A stretch of DNA of 42,851 nucleotides, taken from an uncultured Prolixibacteraceae bacterium. GTDB lineage: Bacteria > Bacteroidota > Bacteroidia > Bacteroidales > Prolixibacteraceae. The notes under the pieces were generated by a model. It saw nothing but the letters and a program-made list of their open reading frames with translations. It did no database searches and had not been told where the DNA came from. Shown here one piece after another: positions 18,203 through 27,098 of the stretch. The stretch is taken from NCBI GenBank assembly GCA_903834475.1, contig CAILJH010000286.1:1-42851 (forward strand), written 5' to 3'. Position 1 is the first letter of the stretch. Each line of letters starts with the position of its first letter. The position numbers and the translations under genes are program-made.

Positions 18203-19294
18203 TCACATTTCTTCCAGAACTTCCTTGATTGCAATTAATAGGTTTTCAATGTCTTGCAGATACAACTGCCCGATATTTCCTATTCTGAAACAATTCGTAT
18301 CACTTAATTTTCCCTGGTAAATCACTTGCCCGCGCTGATGCAGGCTCTCATAGAATCGTGTAAAATCGAAGTTCAGATGTTCCGGAAACAGGAATGAAGT
18401 AATGATGTATCCCTGATCTTCCTTATTGAGATAAGTGCGTAATCCCAAAGCCTCTGTTCCTTCGATCAATCTTTGGTAATTTTGCTGATATCGTTCCGAA
18501 CGTTTTAAAATTCCGCCTTCTGCCTTCAACTCATCAATTGCTTTCCGGAAGGCAAGAATTGATTGAATAGGCGGGGTAAAACGAAACTGGTTATTCTTTT
18601 TCAAGTCAATCCACTGACTGTATAAATCAAGCGATACGGTTCGGGCTTGTCCGATGCAGGTTTCAAGAGTTTTGATTTTTGCAATGACAAATGAAAATCC
18701 GGGAACTCCCTCGATGCACTTGTTTGACGATGAAACCAAAAAGTCGATACCGAGCGCTTTCATATCAATCGGAACAGCACCAAAACTACTCATGGCATCT
18801 ACAATGAAGACTTTACCGTATTTTTTGGCAAGTAATCCGATTCCTTCAATATCGTTAAAAATTCCGGTAGTCGTTTCACAATGCACAATAGCAATGTGGG
18901 TTATCGTTTCATCTTTCAGCAAAACATTTTCAGCATCTTCCACTGGAGGAACAATATTCTCCCTGTAATTTAAAGTAGTGGTCCGAATCCCATAAACTTT
19001 AGCCATCTGGCCGATCCGGTCACCATAAGCACCGTTCGTTATCAGGAGCAAATGTCCGTCAGTTGGAATTACAGTTGAAATAACCGACTCTACACCAAAA
19101 GTGCCTGAGCCTTGCATCAGAACAGAATCGTATCCATCCTCCGGAGTTAATCCGGCAATAATGAGCAGTTCGGCACGAATTTCCTTCACAATTTCCAAAA
19201 ATTCCTTGTCGCGCGAACCCATATCATGCAACATGGCTTGTTTTACTGAAAGTTTGGTATTCAGAGGACCTGGAGTAAAAAGTTTATTATCCAT
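18203..19294 (-). CDS. phnW: 2-aminoethylphosphonate--pyruvate transaminase
   Basis: 363 residues, the usual length. It transfers the amino group of 2-aminoethylphosphonate (AEP) to pyruvate, giving phosphonoacetaldehyde and alanine. LFTPGPLNTK starts the chain, as in known PhnW. HCETTTG (~138) and VDAMSSFG (D166, which would bind the pyridine nitrogen of PLP) are conserved, and K192 in SSSNKCIEGVPGF is the Schiff-base lysine. It is the last gene of the block that runs from 29551 down. The gap of 136 bases to phnX is the largest within the phnX/phnW pair and its neighbour, and holds no visible terminator. The product feeds PhnX directly. Confidence 0.95.
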   Translation of the reverse strand: MDNKLFTPGPLNTKLSVKQAMLHDMGSRDKEFLEIVKEIRAELLIIAGLTPEDGYDSVLMQGSGTFGVESVISTVIPTDGHLLLITNGAYGDRIGQMAKVYGIRTTTLNYRENIVPPVEDAENVLLKDETITHIAIVHCETTTGIFNDIEGIGLLAKKYGKVFIVDAMSSFGAVPIDMKALGIDFLVSSSNKCIEGVPGFSFVIAKIKTLETCIGQARTVSLDLYSQWIDLKKNNQFRFTPPIQSILAFRKAIDELKAEGGILKRSERYQQNYQRLIEGTEALGLRTYLNKEDQGYIITSFLFPEHLNFDFTRFYESLHQRGQVIYQGKLSDTNCFRIGNIGQLYLQDIENLLIAIKEVLEEM

Positions 19295-19430
19295 TATTGG
19301 TATATTAATTTGGTTACAAATGAAAATTCAGGCTTCGGTTCTGTTAAATTTTCAGAGTAATAGCTTTGTTGATGCGTTTTTGCTGATTCGAATTTTTATC
19401 CCATCTATTTTATAGGAAAGACTCTTCGTT

Positions 19431-20309
19431 TTAAAAGAAAAGAGGGAAATAATTAAACCCTTGTTTCCCCTTTGTGAAACTGGGTTCAATGTTCCCATCG
19501 TTTGTAGCATTTGATTGAATTTGCTCATCAATTTCCTCTAAAATCCGCCAGCAATCCCATACTCCTTCAGTAACGAAATCCGCTCCGTTATTGGTCATTT
19601 TGCGATCTGCGAGTGCTATTTTATGAGCTATCCAAACAGGATCAGCACTTTCGGCTTCAGAAAGTGATAACCCCAGTTCATTTCCTGATTTGGTCAGTCC
19701 GATGGTCCACATTCCGGCATTTATTCCTTCCTGAATGTCGGCCACAGTATCGCCAATTTTTACCATATGACTGAGTGGAAAAACATTCATTTTTTCACAG
19801 TTCCGGTAAATCATCCATGGGGCAGGCCGTCCGGCAGAAACTTCCGAAGAATTTACAACCGAATCAGGAATAAGTCCTCTGGAAGTTGCTATTGGCAATA
19901 TATTTTTCATCATTTCGGCCACATAACCAGTTGTTGTCCCGACTTTAATTCCCTGATCCTTCAAACGATTAATCAATTCGACGGCTCCCGGAATGGGTTC
20001 GCTGTAATTCTTAACAATAGCTGCCAGCGCTGGCTCCAAATCGGAGTAAATAATATCAATATCATGTTCCGAAGGAATCCGTCCATACTCAGCAACCCAT
20101 TGTTTTTGAACTGTATCAAGCCTGAAAAGCGCGCGAACATGATCTTTCTTTGCCAAACCCATTGGTGAGCGGGCTTCTTCCATACTGATGAAAATATCTT
20201 TTTGGCGAAAAACTTCAATAAACACCTGAGCTGGGGCAATGCAGCCATAGTCGATAATTGTTCCGGCCCAATCAAAAATAACTGCTTTGATATTTTTTAA
20301 TTTTTTCAT
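19431..20309 (-). CDS. phnX: Phosphonoacetaldehyde hydrolase
   Basis: 292 residues. PhnX (HAD superfamily) splits the C-P bond of phosphonoacetaldehyde into acetaldehyde and phosphate, using a lysine Schiff base and an aspartate nucleophile. AVIFDWAGTIIDYG gives nucleophile D13, and PMGLAKKDHVRAL has K54 in the place of the Schiff-base lysine of the Bacillus enzyme. GTTTGYV is HAD motif II and KIGDTVADIQEGINAGMW the metal-binding motif. It is six bases downstream of the saccharopine-dehydrogenase-like gene. The ~20-residue C-terminal extension (NATNDGNIEPS... ) looks non-conserved. The acetaldehyde must be used by enzymes outside the window. Confidence 0.95.
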   Translation of the reverse strand: MKKLKNIKAVIFDWAGTIIDYGCIAPAQVFIEVFRQKDIFISMEEARSPMGLAKKDHVRALFRLDTVQKQWVAEYGRIPSEHDIDIIYSDLEPALAAIVKNYSEPIPGAVELINRLKDQGIKVGTTTGYVAEMMKNILPIATSRGLIPDSVVNSSEVSAGRPAPWMIYRNCEKMNVFPLSHMVKIGDTVADIQEGINAGMWTIGLTKSGNELGLSLSEAESADPVWIAHKIALADRKMTNNGADFVTEGVWDCWRILEEIDEQIQSNATNDGNIEPSFTKGKQGFNYFPLFF

Positions 20310-20315
20310 GACTTT

Positions 20316-21479
20316 TTAGTTTATAAGTTCTTCTTTTGATTGGATAAAAATCTGTCTTTTGGCTAATTCTTCAAAAAAGTTCGCCGGATCGAAAACAAAC
20401 TCCGGAAAGAGAGCGCCTTCACCTTTGTATTTTCCCTGCGCAATGAGCTGAGCTGCAATTCCCATGGGGATTCCCACATTTCGGGTATATGCCCGCAAAC
20501 CGGCCCATTCAGGAATAGTACCATCTGATGCAGGATGTGTGTGTGTTAAAGTCTGTCTGATCAGTTGTCCGTTTTTAATTCCTTCCACTTCAATATGGAG
20601 TGAATAGCCAAACAGATTGGTTGTTTTTCCTTTGTCCGATTTTTGCAGATACTCACCTACAGCTTCCATAATTCCAAATTCGCAACAATTTAAAGAAATT
20701 CTGGTGTTATTCAAAAAACCATAGTTGTAAAGCGCTTTGATGAGATCCATATTTTCCTGAGGCCAGGTTCCCCGAACTTCAATTAACTCAACCCCTTTGT
20801 TTTCAAGATATTTGGCAAGGGTGAATGTTTCTGAATGAGGAATGATGTATTGAATACTTTTACCGTAAGGTTGGGGTAATTCGATTTCACGCGGACGGGC
20901 AAAAGGTGGAACCTGAATAAACTGGCCATTTTCAAAAACTGTTCTTCCAGGTAATTTGGGGTCGTACTCGTAAATGGTTGTTTCGGTAATCGATCCTGAA
21001 AATGCAATCGGGCGATAAGCTCCGTGACTGACACGAACCGAGTTGACCTTTTCCATTGAATCGCAGGCCAAAACAGCCATCATATTGGTTGTTCCGGGAG
21101 TCATTCCGAAACCTGGAACCATCACTTTTCCGTTCGATTTAAAAATTTCGCTGAATTGATATTCCTCACCAAATCCGTTCAGGTTAATCCCATGACATCC
21201 GGCATGGGCAATACATTCAGTCGAATCAGCATTCAGCGAAATGGTCGTTCCATCAATAACCAGGTCATACTCCGAAAGTATGGCAATCGACTCCATTTTG
21301 TTTTTCACATCGATAAATGCAAAATCAACCTTGGGGTGATTGAGCCAATCGGCTGTTTCTTTTGCTGCTGCGACATTGAAATCGCCAATGGTTAACCGGT
21401 CGAAAGTTCCAAACTGTACCAGATCGAGTGCAGATTCCCTGCAAATTTTTCCAGCGCCTCCAAGTGCAAAGATTTTCAT
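20316..21479 (-). CDS. Saccharopine dehydrogenase-like NAD(P)-dependent oxidoreductase in the phosphonate operon
   Basis: 387 residues. MKIFALGGAGKICRESALDL is a Rossmann cofactor loop, and VIDGTTISLNADS and VMVPGFGMTPGTTNMMAV match the saccharopine reductase family, where the APG-like segment closes the active site. The C-terminal half has a long substrate domain. Members of this superfamily reduce or oxidise imines or secondary amines (saccharopine, carboxynorspermidine). It is six bases from phnX and so co-transcribed with it. No such enzyme is part of the standard AEP route (PhnW, PhnX), so it may act on an N-substituted or condensed aminophosphonate, or recycle the amino group. This is inference; the reaction is unknown. 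Confidence 0.82.
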   Translation of the reverse strand: MKIFALGGAGKICRESALDLVQFGTFDRLTIGDFNVAAAKETADWLNHPKVDFAFIDVKNKMESIAILSEYDLVIDGTTISLNADSTECIAHAGCHGINLNGFGEEYQFSEIFKSNGKVMVPGFGMTPGTTNMMAVLACDSMEKVNSVRVSHGAYRPIAFSGSITETTIYEYDPKLPGRTVFENGQFIQVPPFARPREIELPQPYGKSIQYIIPHSETFTLAKYLENKGVELIEVRGTWPQENMDLIKALYNYGFLNNTRISLNCCEFGIMEAVGEYLQKSDKGKTTNLFGYSLHIEVEGIKNGQLIRQTLTHTHPASDGTIPEWAGLRAYTRNVGIPMGIAAQLIAQGKYKGEGALFPEFVFDPANFFEELAKRQIFIQSKEELIN

Positions 21480-21522
21480 ACTATTCCTGGATTTAAGAAA
21501 ACGTTATTGAAGTAATTAATTA

Positions 21523-21558
21523 GATAAACCCTGACAGAAAAGACTGTCAGGGTTATCA
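21523..21558 (-). terminator. Long hairpin between susD and the enzyme genes (attenuator or processing site)
   Basis: The arms AACCCTGACAG (21527-21537) and CTGTCAGGGTT (21544-21554) are fully complementary around AAAAGA, and GATA/TATC extends the stem with one bulged base. On the minus strand it lies after the SusD stop and before the dehydrogenase gene. A strong U-run does not follow, so I read it as a partial terminator or an RNA 3'-end block setting more SusCD than enzyme mRNA. Confidence 0.65.
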
Positions 21559-21582
21559 TTTGAGGAATCTAAATGTTGCTGT

Positions 21583-23070
21583 TTATTTAATAATCCACAT
21601 TTCGGAATTGATGTCATCGGTCTGTGAACCAAACTGACTGCTCAGTGCGGCATTGTAATTGTCAGCATTAGTAGTTCGTTCAGAACTTGGATATTGCCAG
21701 CGTTTGGCAATACGGGCGCTGTTGGCAGTTCCAGGTCCGGTGAGGAATGTTGGCACTCCGGTACGACGGTTATTGTAGTATGCTTCCCAACCCGAATTCT
21801 GGAAAAATGCCAGATATTTCTGAGTAAGAATTTGTGTTAGTGCTGTTGCCGGAGTACTGCTGTATTTTACTGCACCCTGAGCATAATAAGAACTCCAGTT
21901 GGCGTCAACACTTGCTCCGTGGAAAGTCCATGAAGCTTGAATTCCTTTGGTATAATAATCTTCGGCATTTCCTGAAATCCAACCTCTGTTGATTGCTTCA
22001 GCAATGTTGAAACATAGTTCGGAATAACCAATCTGAATGCAAGGTTCACCAAAGTAAGAGCTGTAGTATTTGCTTTTGCTGATTGCTGAATATTCACCGT
22101 TCAACATTTTTGTCGACATATCATCCAAACTTTCGCCTGAACTTGCACCAACATATGCATTATAGTCAGAAGCAGTCAGGCCAGCTTTGATTTTTGCCGG
22201 AGCCGGATCAGCAACGATGAAGGTCCGGGGATCTTTCAGCGATACCAAGGTATTCAGATAAGTCGCCGACATGTTGTTACGTGTGGCAGTTTGTCCGTAA
22301 TTATCCTGATTGAGCGGATATTTATCGGTAGAACTGTTGTATGTAAACTTCAGATTGTCATCCAAAGATGTCATCACCGGATATTTGGACGGATTGCTCA
22401 CCACATCAGCAAACAGCTTTTTGATGTTCAAATCTGTATCAGCTTCTTTCTTGCTTAAGGTAATCAAGACCCTCAACTTGTAGGTATTAACTACTTTTTG
22501 CCATTTTGCAAGATCGTTTCCAAGCATAAAATCACCTGTCAGCGATTTGTCCAGACCATTAATAAGCAATTGCAAATCAGCATTTGATTCATCCAGCCAA
22601 ACTAAAGCCTGTTTGAAAACTGCCTTCTGCGAATCATACTTTGGTTTGGTGTTATCAAGGCTTTTTAATGCTTCAGTTAAGGGCACATCACCCAGACGCA
22701 TACTCATATCAACATAGAAATAGGCCTTCAGGAACTTTCCTAAAGCTGAATACGGATTGTTTGCAGGAAGTCCAACCCGTTTAGCTTCGGCATTCATCTG
22801 GTTCACGTTTTTCAACTGAGTGAAGTCGAAACTGGTTGTAGTCCAGTCGTATTGCTGATCGTTGTAATAGGCATAGTTACTGCACCAAAACTGATTCCAT
22901 CGTTGTTCGTCGCTCCAGGGCGAATTATATACGCTATACAAAACGTTCGTAAAAACCAGCGAAGGCGGAACTTCGCCAGGCCGATTCGGATCTTTTTCCA
23001 GCTCTGAGAATTTTTGGCAAGATGATAGCGCAACCGCGAATACCATCATAAGTATGATTATTTTTTTCAT
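21583..23070 (-). CDS. SusD/RagB-like outer-membrane lipoprotein
   Basis: About 495 residues from the ATG at 23070 (the frame opens at 23100, but MKKIIILMMVFAVALSSC starts a normal lipoprotein signal with the lipobox ALSSC). The rest is helical and matches the SusD-like group: FSELEKDPNRPGEVPPSLVFTNVLY after the lipobox, then NAYVGASSGESLDDMS and the C-terminal PSSERTTNADNYNAALSSQ. SusD proteins sit over the SusC barrel and capture substrate. The gene is three bases from the SusC stop at 23104 and downstream of it. Its binding specificity is not known, but the operon enzymes point to a phosphonate rather than a plain glycan. Confidence 0.9.
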   Translation of the reverse strand: MKKIIILMMVFAVALSSCQKFSELEKDPNRPGEVPPSLVFTNVLYSVYNSPWSDEQRWNQFWCSNYAYYNDQQYDWTTTSFDFTQLKNVNQMNAEAKRVGLPANNPYSALGKFLKAYFYVDMSMRLGDVPLTEALKSLDNTKPKYDSQKAVFKQALVWLDESNADLQLLINGLDKSLTGDFMLGNDLAKWQKVVNTYKLRVLITLSKKEADTDLNIKKLFADVVSNPSKYPVMTSLDDNLKFTYNSSTDKYPLNQDNYGQTATRNNMSATYLNTLVSLKDPRTFIVADPAPAKIKAGLTASDYNAYVGASSGESLDDMSTKMLNGEYSAISKSKYYSSYFGEPCIQIGYSELCFNIAEAINRGWISGNAEDYYTKGIQASWTFHGASVDANWSSYYAQGAVKYSSTPATALTQILTQKYLAFFQNSGWEAYYNNRRTGVPTFLTGPGTANSARIAKRWQYPSSERTTNADNYNAALSSQFGSQTDDINSEMWIIK

Positions 23071-23103
23071 CTTTTTCTGATTGAATGTTATTAATGACAT
23101 GGA

Positions 23104-26100
23104 TTAGAAAGAAATATTCAGGTTAAAACCATACCGACGGGTCGTTGGGGTTTGAAGCCCTGAAGATCCACTGTTTCCAGCATATTGCTCGATATCAATA
23201 TCGGTTCTTGCAGCAAAATACAACAGGTTTCTGCCGACAAACGAAATGTTGGCTTGTCTGATAAACGAATGGTTCAGGTATTTCTGCGGCAGGTTATAAG
23301 TCAAAACTACTTCGCGTAATTTCACAAACGACCGGCTGATGCGATCTGCTACATCAGTTCCGTAGTAACGGCTGATATAATCCTGAAGGTAAGTTGGGGT
23401 GGTATTGGTTGCAAATTGCAGTTTATCGTAATTGGTAACCTGTCCGTCAGAATTGTATGCAATTGGAACATTGTTGCTCACTACTACACCATCACCCACA
23501 TACGATTTAATTCCTTTGGTATCGTTTAAACGGGCAATGCCCATAGCTCCCAAAATGGTATTAATGTGTCTTCCACCCTGATATGTTTTCTTTTCAACAT
23601 AGTCAAGAATAGTTCCTCCAAATCGTCCGTCGAATTGAAATTTCAAGCTGACATTCTTGTAGGTCAGTGTGTTGTTGATTGCACCCGCCCAATCGGAATT
23701 CGTATTTCCGAGGAATTGGGCCACCGAGTTCCGGATCGGACGACCACTTGCATCGTTGATAATCTTGCCATCAGCGGTGTGAACAAAGTCGGAACCATAC
23801 ATTTTATCCATACGGTCACCAACTTTTAAATAGATGTTCAGGTTCTCAACTCCCGGATAAATTTCATTCAGGTATTGCTGATTCGTTGAATAATTGGCCG
23901 AAACATTCCAGCTGAAACCATTTTCTTTCCGGATTGGAGTGGCTGAAGCAGAAAGTTCTATCCCTTTTCGCTGAACTTTAATCCCATTAACCAATGCAGA
24001 ATTAAAACCTGTGGCACCCGAAATTGGAAGCGAGAATATCTGTGGTCCGTCAATGCTCGAGAAATAAGTCGCATCCAATAAAACCTTATTTTCAAACAGT
24101 CCAACGTCAGTCCCAACTTCCCAGGCTGAGCTGGAACTTGGCTTCAGGTTAGGATTTGAAATCGTGTTGGTATAGGATGCGGCCGGAATTCCCTGGATGA
24201 GGTTGATGTTGTATGACGATGAATTCTGGAAGGTTGGTCCGTCATAAGGAGAATTATAGCTTGCGCCATATCCGACAACACTGTAACCCAGCACCTGGTA
24301 TGTTGGTCCAATCGTCTTTGAAGTTAGTGCGCTACCCACGTTGGCATAAGAACCTCTGACTTTCCATGACTTTACATTTGGAATAGTAACCAGTTTTGAC
24401 AATTCAATACTGGTAGAAACCGACGGATAAAAATAAGAATTGTTGGCTGAAGGTAATGTGGAGTTCTTATCGCTACGTCCGGTTAATGACAAAGTCGCAA
24501 AATCGTCGTAAGTTAAGTCAGCAGTTGCATATGCACTCAACACCTGCATAGGCGCATAGTAGTCATACGATTTCACCGGATTCTTAGAGTTACTTAGATT
24601 GTACCAACCAGGAACATTCATGTAATCGGTAGTTGCGTAACTGCTTCTGAAGCTGTAGCTGCGAATGTTTCCACCGGCAGTTGCATGTAAGCTAAGTTTT
24701 GGAACCACATAACGATCGTACGATAGGAGGGCATCCGTATTGTTTTCGAACAAATTACGTTTGTCTTCACGGTAATCGCCTTCGCCTGCTTCACGACCAT
24801 ATGGATGGGCTGAAAAAGGCATCTTTTCTGAACGAAACATATCATACGATGTGACCGCTGTACGGAGTTGTAAATTCAGATAATTATTGAATTTGTAGTT
24901 TAACGAAGCATAGCCGTTCAGGTCGTTTTTTTCGTGACCCCGTAACCATTCGTACGACATGAAATAAGGGTTGTGGTAGCGCTGGTATTCCGCAAAAATC
25001 GATTGAACACCTTCTTTTCCAGGCTGCCAGTAATTACGCATGTCGTCAATATTCCAGTCGGCACCACCCCAGGTAGTAATGTTATAAATGATACTGTTCG
25101 GGCCATAATTTACGTCTGGAACATTTGGCGTAAATTGTCTGCTTGAGGATATGTTTGCATCAATGCGAAGCTTTTTCGAAATATTGTATCCGCCTGAAAG
25201 GTTAAAATTGGTCATGTTCAGCGAAGTATTTGGAACGATACCGTTTTGGTAACTGTACGAAGCTGAAAACCGAAGATCGTATTTTTCACCACTGGCTGAA
25301 ACGGCTAAGCTGTTCGTCGAAAGCAAGCCTGTTTCAAGGAACCTCTTCAGGTTATCTTTTCCGCGGGCAACCCAGGGAGTTCCGGTACGTGCTCCTGTTA
25401 CCGGATCTATCGGGCTGTCGTATTGCGGGATAAGCTGACCACTGAAACGTGGACCCCAAATATCGTAGTCGCCATCGTTCAAACCACCACCTTTACCATC
25501 AACAAAAGCGTATTGTCCGTGGTCGCCAGGACCATATTCGTCCTGCACTTTAGGAATCGCCAAAAACCCTTTTTCGGCCATAGTACTTGAATTGAATTCA
25601 ACAGAAAAACCGCGCACGTCTTTTGTGCCGCGTTTTGAAGTGATCTGTATAGCACCATATTGACCACGCGAACCATATAAGGCAGCTGCTGCAGGGCCTT
25701 TCAGTACAGTATAACTTTCAATATCATCAGGGTTGATGTTCCAGGTGTCGGTCTGAACCGGCACTCCGTCAACCACATATAATGGTGAGTAGCCACGAAG
25801 CAGAACTGTTGGTGCACCAAGCAATTCAGAAGAAGCTCCTACGGTCAGACCCGAAACTTTACCGGTTAGTGCATTGATTGCGTTGGGTTCCCTGGCCTTA
25901 ACCAGTTCACTGCCTTTTACATCCTGAACTGCAAAACCGATGGTACTTTTTTCCTTTTCGATCCCAAGGGCCGTAACAATAACTTCCCGGATTTCCTGCT
26001 TGGCATCTTCCAAAGTAATCTGAATCACTTTTTGGTTGCCAACAACAAGTTCAACTGTTTCGAAACCAACGTATGACACTACCAGAATGTCTTTTGGTTC

Positions 26101-26328
26101 AGCCTGAATAACATAGTGACCTTTTGCATCGGTCACAACACCATTGGTCGTTCCTTTTACCAAAATGGTTGCACTTGGAAGGCTTTCACCGGAATTGGCT
26201 CTTACCGTGCCTTCAATATTTGCCTTTTGGGCAAACACTGTTGCTCCTATCAGGAGAAACGTAATCATTAAAAAGATAAATTTTTGCATTTTAAAATGGT
26301 TAGAATTAATACTGTACTTTTTAGTCAT
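23104..26328 (-). CDS. SusC/RagA-like TonB-dependent outer-membrane transporter
   Basis: 1074 residues. After the signal (MQKFIFLMITFLLIGATVFAQ; this inner ATG at 26289 is an alternative start) comes a carboxypeptidase-regulatory-like domain (NIEGTVRANSGESLPSATILVKG), a plug domain with VDGVPVQTDTWNINPDDIES and VLKGPAAAALYGSRGQYGAI, and a barrel ending in RRYGFNLNISF. The segment EVIVTALGIEKE is typical of the TonB-box/plug region. It would import large or charged ligands with TonB energy. No inner-membrane phosphonate transporter is found nearby. The pair with SusD and the position directly ahead of phosphonate enzymes suggest it imports a phosphonate-bearing molecule (inference). Confidence 0.92.
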   Translation of the reverse strand: MTKKYSINSNHFKMQKFIFLMITFLLIGATVFAQKANIEGTVRANSGESLPSATILVKGTTNGVVTDAKGHYVIQAEPKDILVVSYVGFETVELVVGNQKVIQITLEDAKQEIREVIVTALGIEKEKSTIGFAVQDVKGSELVKAREPNAINALTGKVSGLTVGASSELLGAPTVLLRGYSPLYVVDGVPVQTDTWNINPDDIESYTVLKGPAAAALYGSRGQYGAIQITSKRGTKDVRGFSVEFNSSTMAEKGFLAIPKVQDEYGPGDHGQYAFVDGKGGGLNDGDYDIWGPRFSGQLIPQYDSPIDPVTGARTGTPWVARGKDNLKRFLETGLLSTNSLAVSASGEKYDLRFSASYSYQNGIVPNTSLNMTNFNLSGGYNISKKLRIDANISSSRQFTPNVPDVNYGPNSIIYNITTWGGADWNIDDMRNYWQPGKEGVQSIFAEYQRYHNPYFMSYEWLRGHEKNDLNGYASLNYKFNNYLNLQLRTAVTSYDMFRSEKMPFSAHPYGREAGEGDYREDKRNLFENNTDALLSYDRYVVPKLSLHATAGGNIRSYSFRSSYATTDYMNVPGWYNLSNSKNPVKSYDYYAPMQVLSAYATADLTYDDFATLSLTGRSDKNSTLPSANNSYFYPSVSTSIELSKLVTIPNVKSWKVRGSYANVGSALTSKTIGPTYQVLGYSVVGYGASYNSPYDGPTFQNSSSYNINLIQGIPAASYTNTISNPNLKPSSSSAWEVGTDVGLFENKVLLDATYFSSIDGPQIFSLPISGATGFNSALVNGIKVQRKGIELSASATPIRKENGFSWNVSANYSTNQQYLNEIYPGVENLNIYLKVGDRMDKMYGSDFVHTADGKIINDASGRPIRNSVAQFLGNTNSDWAGAINNTLTYKNVSLKFQFDGRFGGTILDYVEKKTYQGGRHINTILGAMGIARLNDTKGIKSYVGDGVVVSNNVPIAYNSDGQVTNYDKLQFATNTTPTYLQDYISRYYGTDVADRISRSFVKLREVVLTYNLPQKYLNHSFIRQANISFVGRNLLYFAARTDIDIEQYAGNSGSSGLQTPTTRRYGFNLNISF

Positions 26329-26405
26329 AGAAATGGCTGATCAAAGCTTTTTGTGCTTTAAATACCAGTAAAATCAAGAATTAAAATATTGTGGAACAGG
26401 GCTGA

Positions 26406-26945
26406 TTAAAACACCAGTATCACCCTTTTTGTGAAGAGATTGGTCAGCGAATTAATGTCTTTTGATTTTGAAATGGCTTTTTCAAAACTTTCGGTATCAA
26501 CAGTCAGAACATTAAACGCAACATCCAAAACTTTATTAAAATCAACTTCAGCCACTTCTAAAGAAACGTCTCCTTTCTTAACCGATTTTTTAAGGTGGTG
26601 TTCGATTTTTTGAACCGCATCATAAATTACCGGTTTCCGGATTACCGTTTTTGTTTGCGGATTTCCAGGAACGATTGGCACCTGGTAAGTATATTTTGCT
26701 TCAAGCAAATATATTTTTTTCGCAACCAGATCGCCGAATGCATGTTCACCGGCCATTTCCTTTGTAACCGAATTTAGTGCAAGTTCATTGTCAGAAGCCC
26801 TGAATTCAAAAGCCGGGCTGCTTGTGACATTTGACGCTGGTTTCCTTGAATCTTCGGGAAACGCTAATACCAGAGCATCCTGGGCAAATAATTTTCCTAC
26901 ACACAGTAAGAAAATGAACGCTATTAATTGTAAACTTTTTTTCAT
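26406..26945 (-). CDS. Small secreted protein of unknown function, in the phosphonate block
   Basis: 179 residues with a clear signal peptide (MKKSLQLIAFIFLLCVGKLFAQ). The mature part (~157 residues) contains ASNVTSSPAFEFRASDNELALN, an IVPGNPQTKTVIRKPVIYDAV segment and a lysine-rich, charged middle (KIEHHLKKSVKKGD), then ends in KRVILVF. No lipobox and no membrane helix are present. I recognise no family. It is on the same strand, between the PbfA-like gene and susC, with 77 bases to the susC start. It may be a surface or periplasmic accessory for the substrate, for example a binding protein, but nothing in the sequence proves this. Confidence 0.75.
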   Translation of the reverse strand: MKKSLQLIAFIFLLCVGKLFAQDALVLAFPEDSRKPASNVTSSPAFEFRASDNELALNSVTKEMAGEHAFGDLVAKKIYLLEAKYTYQVPIVPGNPQTKTVIRKPVIYDAVQKIEHHLKKSVKKGDVSLEVAEVDFNKVLDVAFNVLTVDTESFEKAISKSKDINSLTNLFTKRVILVF

Positions 26946-27098
26946 GTGGCAATGGTTCTTAATTTATTACAAAATTCTCATTTCAACATTACAGGATGAT
27001 TGAAGAAAAATTAATCTTCGAATAAGAATTGTGTTTTTTTATGACTTTTTATTAAAATTTTGTTTCTGGACTTTATTGCGGTATCTTTAATTTTAGTC

